Shown in pieces: positions 60,955 through 64,000 of a DNA stretch of 64,000 nt (position 1 is the stretch's first letter; each line of letters starts with the position of its first letter). This stretch comes from Apiospora phragmitis. Taxonomy: Eukaryota; Ascomycota; Sordariomycetes; Amphisphaeriales; Apiosporaceae. Both the position numbers and the translations under genes were made by a program. Location of the stretch: the NCBI GenBank assembly GCA_038363925.1, contig JAQQWL010000011.1:4092001-4156000 (forward strand). The letters run 5' to 3'. The notes under the pieces were generated by a model. That model saw nothing but the letters and a program-made list of their open reading frames with translations, searched no databases and had not been told where the DNA came from.

Positions 60955-60977
60955 GATCTCGCGAGATTCGCGAGATC
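60955..60977. repeat. Perfect 10-bp inverted repeat with 3-nt spacer
   Basis: Arms GATCTCGCGA and TCGCGAGATC flank GAT. CpG-rich in an otherwise AT-only setting; it could be a transposon-end remnant. Confidence 0.8.
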
Positions 60978-61629
60978 CTTAAATTAGTAAAAAGAAACGA
61001 GATATATAATAATAAATATTCTTTATATATTTTATATAACCGATTTTTATTTTAATAATTAATTTAAATATCAATTTATTTCATTAATAAGGTAAATAAA
61101 TTTAATAATTTTATTTAATTAGTTTTTACTATATTAATAAAGTGTTTCTTAATTATATATTTAATTATGTTTTTGTATTATTAGTATAGATATAAATATA
61201 TTTTATTAAATTTTTTTAAAACTTAAATAACGTTTATTATATTTTAATTATTTTTATTTTTATAAATTACTATTTAGGTTTTTAAATAATAGTTTTATAA
61301 AAACTATATTTATATTTAAACTTAACGTATCTTATAAGCGAATATCTTATTCTTTTATACCTTTTTTAATAAAATATAAATTAATTTTATTATGACGTAT
61401 TTAATATATTAAAATTAATCGGAATCTTTATTTCTAAATACTTCTATATTATTTTAATAAGTACGCGTATTATGCCCGGGCTTTCCGTAGATTTTATAGC
61501 GTTATAAGCGTGTCTTAAACGTCCTTATATAATTACTTTTTCGATACGATTCGTTTTATAACTATTTATTAATATTTTTTTAAAATTATAAGTCTTTTTT
61601 AGTTTATATACGAAATAATTTTTTTCTTA

Positions 61630-62985
61630 TAGCCGTTTTTTCTTCGTACGGCGGCGCCGGCTAAGTATTTTATTTATTTTTTAAAGTGTCGCGTTTTTAC
61701 TTTTTAAAAGAGTAACTCGGTATATAATATATATTATAACTTTTACGATCTAATTAAAACTAATTAAAATAAACGTTAAAAAGTTATTTTAATATTATAC
61801 GATACGGTTTCGAACGTATTCGGTTTAAGATTAAACCTTAATCTTATTATTTAAAGTTTTTAATTTTTAAGGAATAAGTAGGCCGGAAAACGTCCCCGGA
61901 GGTGTTAAAATACGTAGCTTTATATCTAACTATGAAATAATATATTCCGGATTGTACGGGACGAGTCCTGTCCCTCGAAAGCTTTTTTATATATTCGAAA
62001 TAGTAAAAGTCGCTTAGAACGCTTTTAAAAACGTTAGTAGGAAGTCCTCCTTTAAGATATAGGTAATATACGCCCGTATAAGATATTTAATTTCTTTTTT
62101 ATACGCTTTTTTTAATATATAAAAATAATTAATATTAAAAGGTTAAAGTTTATATAATAAATAAGAAAATATATAAAGTATAATAATCGAGTTCTTTTTA
62201 TAATAAAGCTTAAAAGTTATCGAATAATAGCTTTCGTAGCCGTTTAAAATTAAGAAGCGATAACGACTTTTTATATAAGACTTAGTATATTAATTAAAAT
62301 ATCGAATTTAGTTCTCGCCTTTTTTATTTATAGTTTAATTATTTTTAGTAATTACGATTACCTAATCCTTTAATAATAAACTATTTTCGTATTAAGAAAA
62401 GAAGTATATTTTTTTAATATAAATAATATACGAAAAAATAATATAACTATATAATTTAACGTTTTAAATAATTATAATTTATTCTTAATTCTTTTATTAT
62501 ATTATTTTAAATTTTCCTTATTAATTAGAAATAGTTATAATTATTTCGAACGAGATTTAATTTATAAAAAAGCCGGTTTTATTAAAGTTGTAAATATCCT
62601 TTTTTTAAATCCCGTATTTATAAATTATATTTTATATAAAGATAAATTATACGCGATACGCGTCGAGATCTTTATAAAAGATTTTTTAGTAATCGATTTT
62701 TTAATTAAAACGCGTTTAAAAATTTAGTTATTATTATATAAAATTAAAGGTTTAATTAATATTAACGAGTTCTGCGTTATATAAATTAAATAATTAATTT
62801 ATTATATTTTTTATATTACTTAATTAAAAAAGAAACGATCGCGTATTTAAATTAATAATATATTAAATAAATATATCTTTTTTAAAATTTGAAAGCTTTT
62901 AAGAATTTATAAATATTTTATATCGTATAGGTTAATTATTTCGTTTACCTTATAAAGTTTTCGATAAAACGTTTTAAAAAGATTT
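61630..62985 (-). pseudogene. RIP-decayed pogo/Fot1-type DDE transposase, left copy
   Basis: Reading the minus strand, one frame gives stop-riddled but recognisable transposase text: a KKAYKKEI-x-YLIRAYI stretch, ILKEDFLLTFLKAF, ATFTISNI, SFRGTGLVPYNPEYII and LRILTPPGTFSG. These match the C-terminal half of fungal pogo-like DDE endonucleases, where the usual text around them is K-x-YG-x-EI, RA-x-IT-x-I-x-KEDF and GLVP-x-(N/D)PE. The stops are all TAA/TAG where CAA, CGA or TGG is expected, as RIP produces. The N-terminal half (about 62300-62985) is more eroded. No function can remain. Confidence 0.72.
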
Positions 62986-63990
62986 AATTTTAAACGTATA
63001 AAAAGTTATATTAATTTATTATATTTTATCGAAAACTTTATAATATAAACGAAATGATTAACCTATACGACGCGAAATATTTACGAATTTTTAAAAGCTT
63101 TTAAATTTTTAAAAAAATATAATTATTCGATATATTATTAATTTAAATAGGCAATTATTTTTTTTAATTAAATAATATAAAAGATATAACGAATTAATTA
63201 TTTAATTTATATAACGCGGAACGCGTCGGTATTAATTAAGCTTTTAATTTTACATAATAATAATTAAACTTTTAAACGCGTTTTAATTAAAAAATCGATT
63301 ATTAAAAAGTTTTTTATAAAAATCTCGACGCGTATTACGCGTAATATATTTTCGTATAAAATATAATTTATTAATACGAGATTTAAAAAGAGGATATTTA
63401 TAACTTTAATAAGACTAGTTTTTTTATAAATTAAATCTCGTTCGAAATAATCGTAATTACTTTTAATTAATATAAAAAGTTTAAATTAATATAATAAAAA
63501 AATTAAGAATAGGTTATAATTATTTAAAACGTTAAATCATATAGTTACGTTATTCTTTTATATATTATTTTTACCGGGAAAACGTACCTTTTTTTTTAAT
63601 ACGAAAATAATTTATTATTAAAAGATTAAGTGATCGTAATTATTAAAAATAATTAAACTATAAATAAAAAAGGCGAAAACTAGATTCGATATTTTAATAA
63701 ATACACAAAGTTTTATACGAAAAATATTTACCGTTTATTAATCCTTAACGGCTATAAGAGTTATTATTCGATAGTTTTTAAGCTTTATTATAAAAAGAAC
63801 TCGATTATTATACTTTATATATTTTTCTATTTATTATATAAACTCTAACCTCTTAAAATTAATTATTTTTATATATTAAAAAAAGCGTACGAGAAAGAAA
63901 TTAAATATTTTATACGGGCGTATATTACTTATATCTTAAAGGAGGACTTCCTACTAGCATTTTTACCGTTTCGAATATATAAAAAAGCTT
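61979..63990. repeat. Large inverted repeat, two arms of about 1 kb
   Basis: The left arm (61979-62985) and right arm (about 63040-63990) are reverse complements over their length, with a spacer of about 50 nt near 62990-63038. Near the centre the left arm reads GTATAGGTTAATTATTTCG and the right arm contains its near-complement. Similarity continues outward past the window end. The two transposase copies are thus head to head. Confidence 0.85.
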
Positions 63991-64000
63991 TTAAAAAATA
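63035..64000 (+). pseudogene. RIP-decayed pogo/Fot1-type DDE transposase, right copy (cut by window end)
   Basis: The plus strand mirrors the left copy almost to the edge of the window, including the KEDF-encoding segment near 63938-63960, and continues beyond. It differs from the left copy mainly by C/T and G/A changes and lacks about 22 nt near 63965. It appears more heavily mutated: a GAGGGACA word in the left copy corresponds to AAAAAATA here. Confidence 0.68.

Larger units (their letters stand above)
58790..64000. repeat. AT-rich, RIP-type mutated block (runs past the window edge)
   Basis: From about 58800 the sequence becomes almost wholly A and T. Remaining cytosines are mostly in CpG and very few are in CpA, while TpA is everywhere; that is the footprint expected of repeat-induced point mutation. 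No open frames survive. Two transposase remnants, islands of ordinary composition and a large inverted repeat lie inside. Such blocks are usually H3K9-methylated heterochromatin in ascomycetes; that is known of the class, not visible here. Confidence 0.85.

Noticed and set aside
58790..64000. Mitochondrial DNA insertion as the source of the AT-rich block
   Set aside because: High A/T fits, but the pogo transposase text with RIP-type stops and CpG-restricted cytosines explains it better; no mitochondrial gene is recognisable.

Overview
The window reads as nuclear DNA of a filamentous ascomycete (Pezizomycotina, most likely a Sordariomycete). Genes are spliced with short GT-AG introns, mostly 50-190 nt. 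Several products are diagnostic for fungi: the ERMES subunit Mdm34, the COX1 translational activator Mss51, a Sip3/LAM-type protein, a DUF3074 protein and a PXA-domain protein. The right end is an extremely AT-rich block of the kind left by repeat-induced point mutation (RIP). I see no bacterial, viral, plasmid or CRISPR signatures.

Layout. 0-10 kb: a polyprenol reductase (Dfg10 family), a DUF3074 protein with a long C-terminal coiled coil, and a BAR/PH/VASt membrane protein (Sip3/LAM), all on the minus strand. 11-23 kb: a LysM protein (+), the splicing factor Rse1 (-) sharing a 365-bp divergent promoter with mss51 (+), then a PXA-domain gene (+) with a 1.6-kb intron. 25-27 kb: a CENP-B-type DNA-binding protein (-). 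27-35 kb: about 8 kb with no supportable gene but many simple repeats. 35-42 kb (all -): the GTPase Rbg1/DRG1 in eleven exons, one only 17 nt long, then a PrpF-like isomerase and an amidase. A degenerate, intron-bearing tRNA-Ile lies near 42.5 kb. 44-58 kb: mdm34 (+), an unrecognised glycosyltransferase-like membrane protein (-), ctr9 of the Paf1 complex (+), inositol-pentakisphosphate 2-kinase (-) and an equilibrative nucleoside transporter (-). 58.8-64 kb: the AT-rich block, containing two decayed pogo/Fot1-type transposase copies head to head as a large inverted repeat, plus islands of normal base composition.

Most genes are conserved housekeeping functions: dolichol synthesis, splicing, transcription elongation, mitochondrial COX1 expression, ER-mitochondria tethering, sterol transport, inositol phosphate metabolism and nucleoside transport. 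Synteny is that of an ordinary chromosome arm running into heterochromatin. At least six conserved genes (rse1, the PXA gene, the CENP-B-type gene, the amidase, ctr9 twice, the nucleoside transporter) need a one-base correction to stay in frame. Several of these sites are C or G runs and the corrected lengths are exact, so I infer unpolished consensus errors rather than pseudogenes, but this needs reads to settle. Nothing here clearly amounts to a new molecular system. The most unusual items are the RIP-decayed inverted transposon pair with its unmutated GC islands, the oversized PXA intron, the 17-nt micro-exon in rbg1, and the uncharacterised glycosyltransferase-like family.
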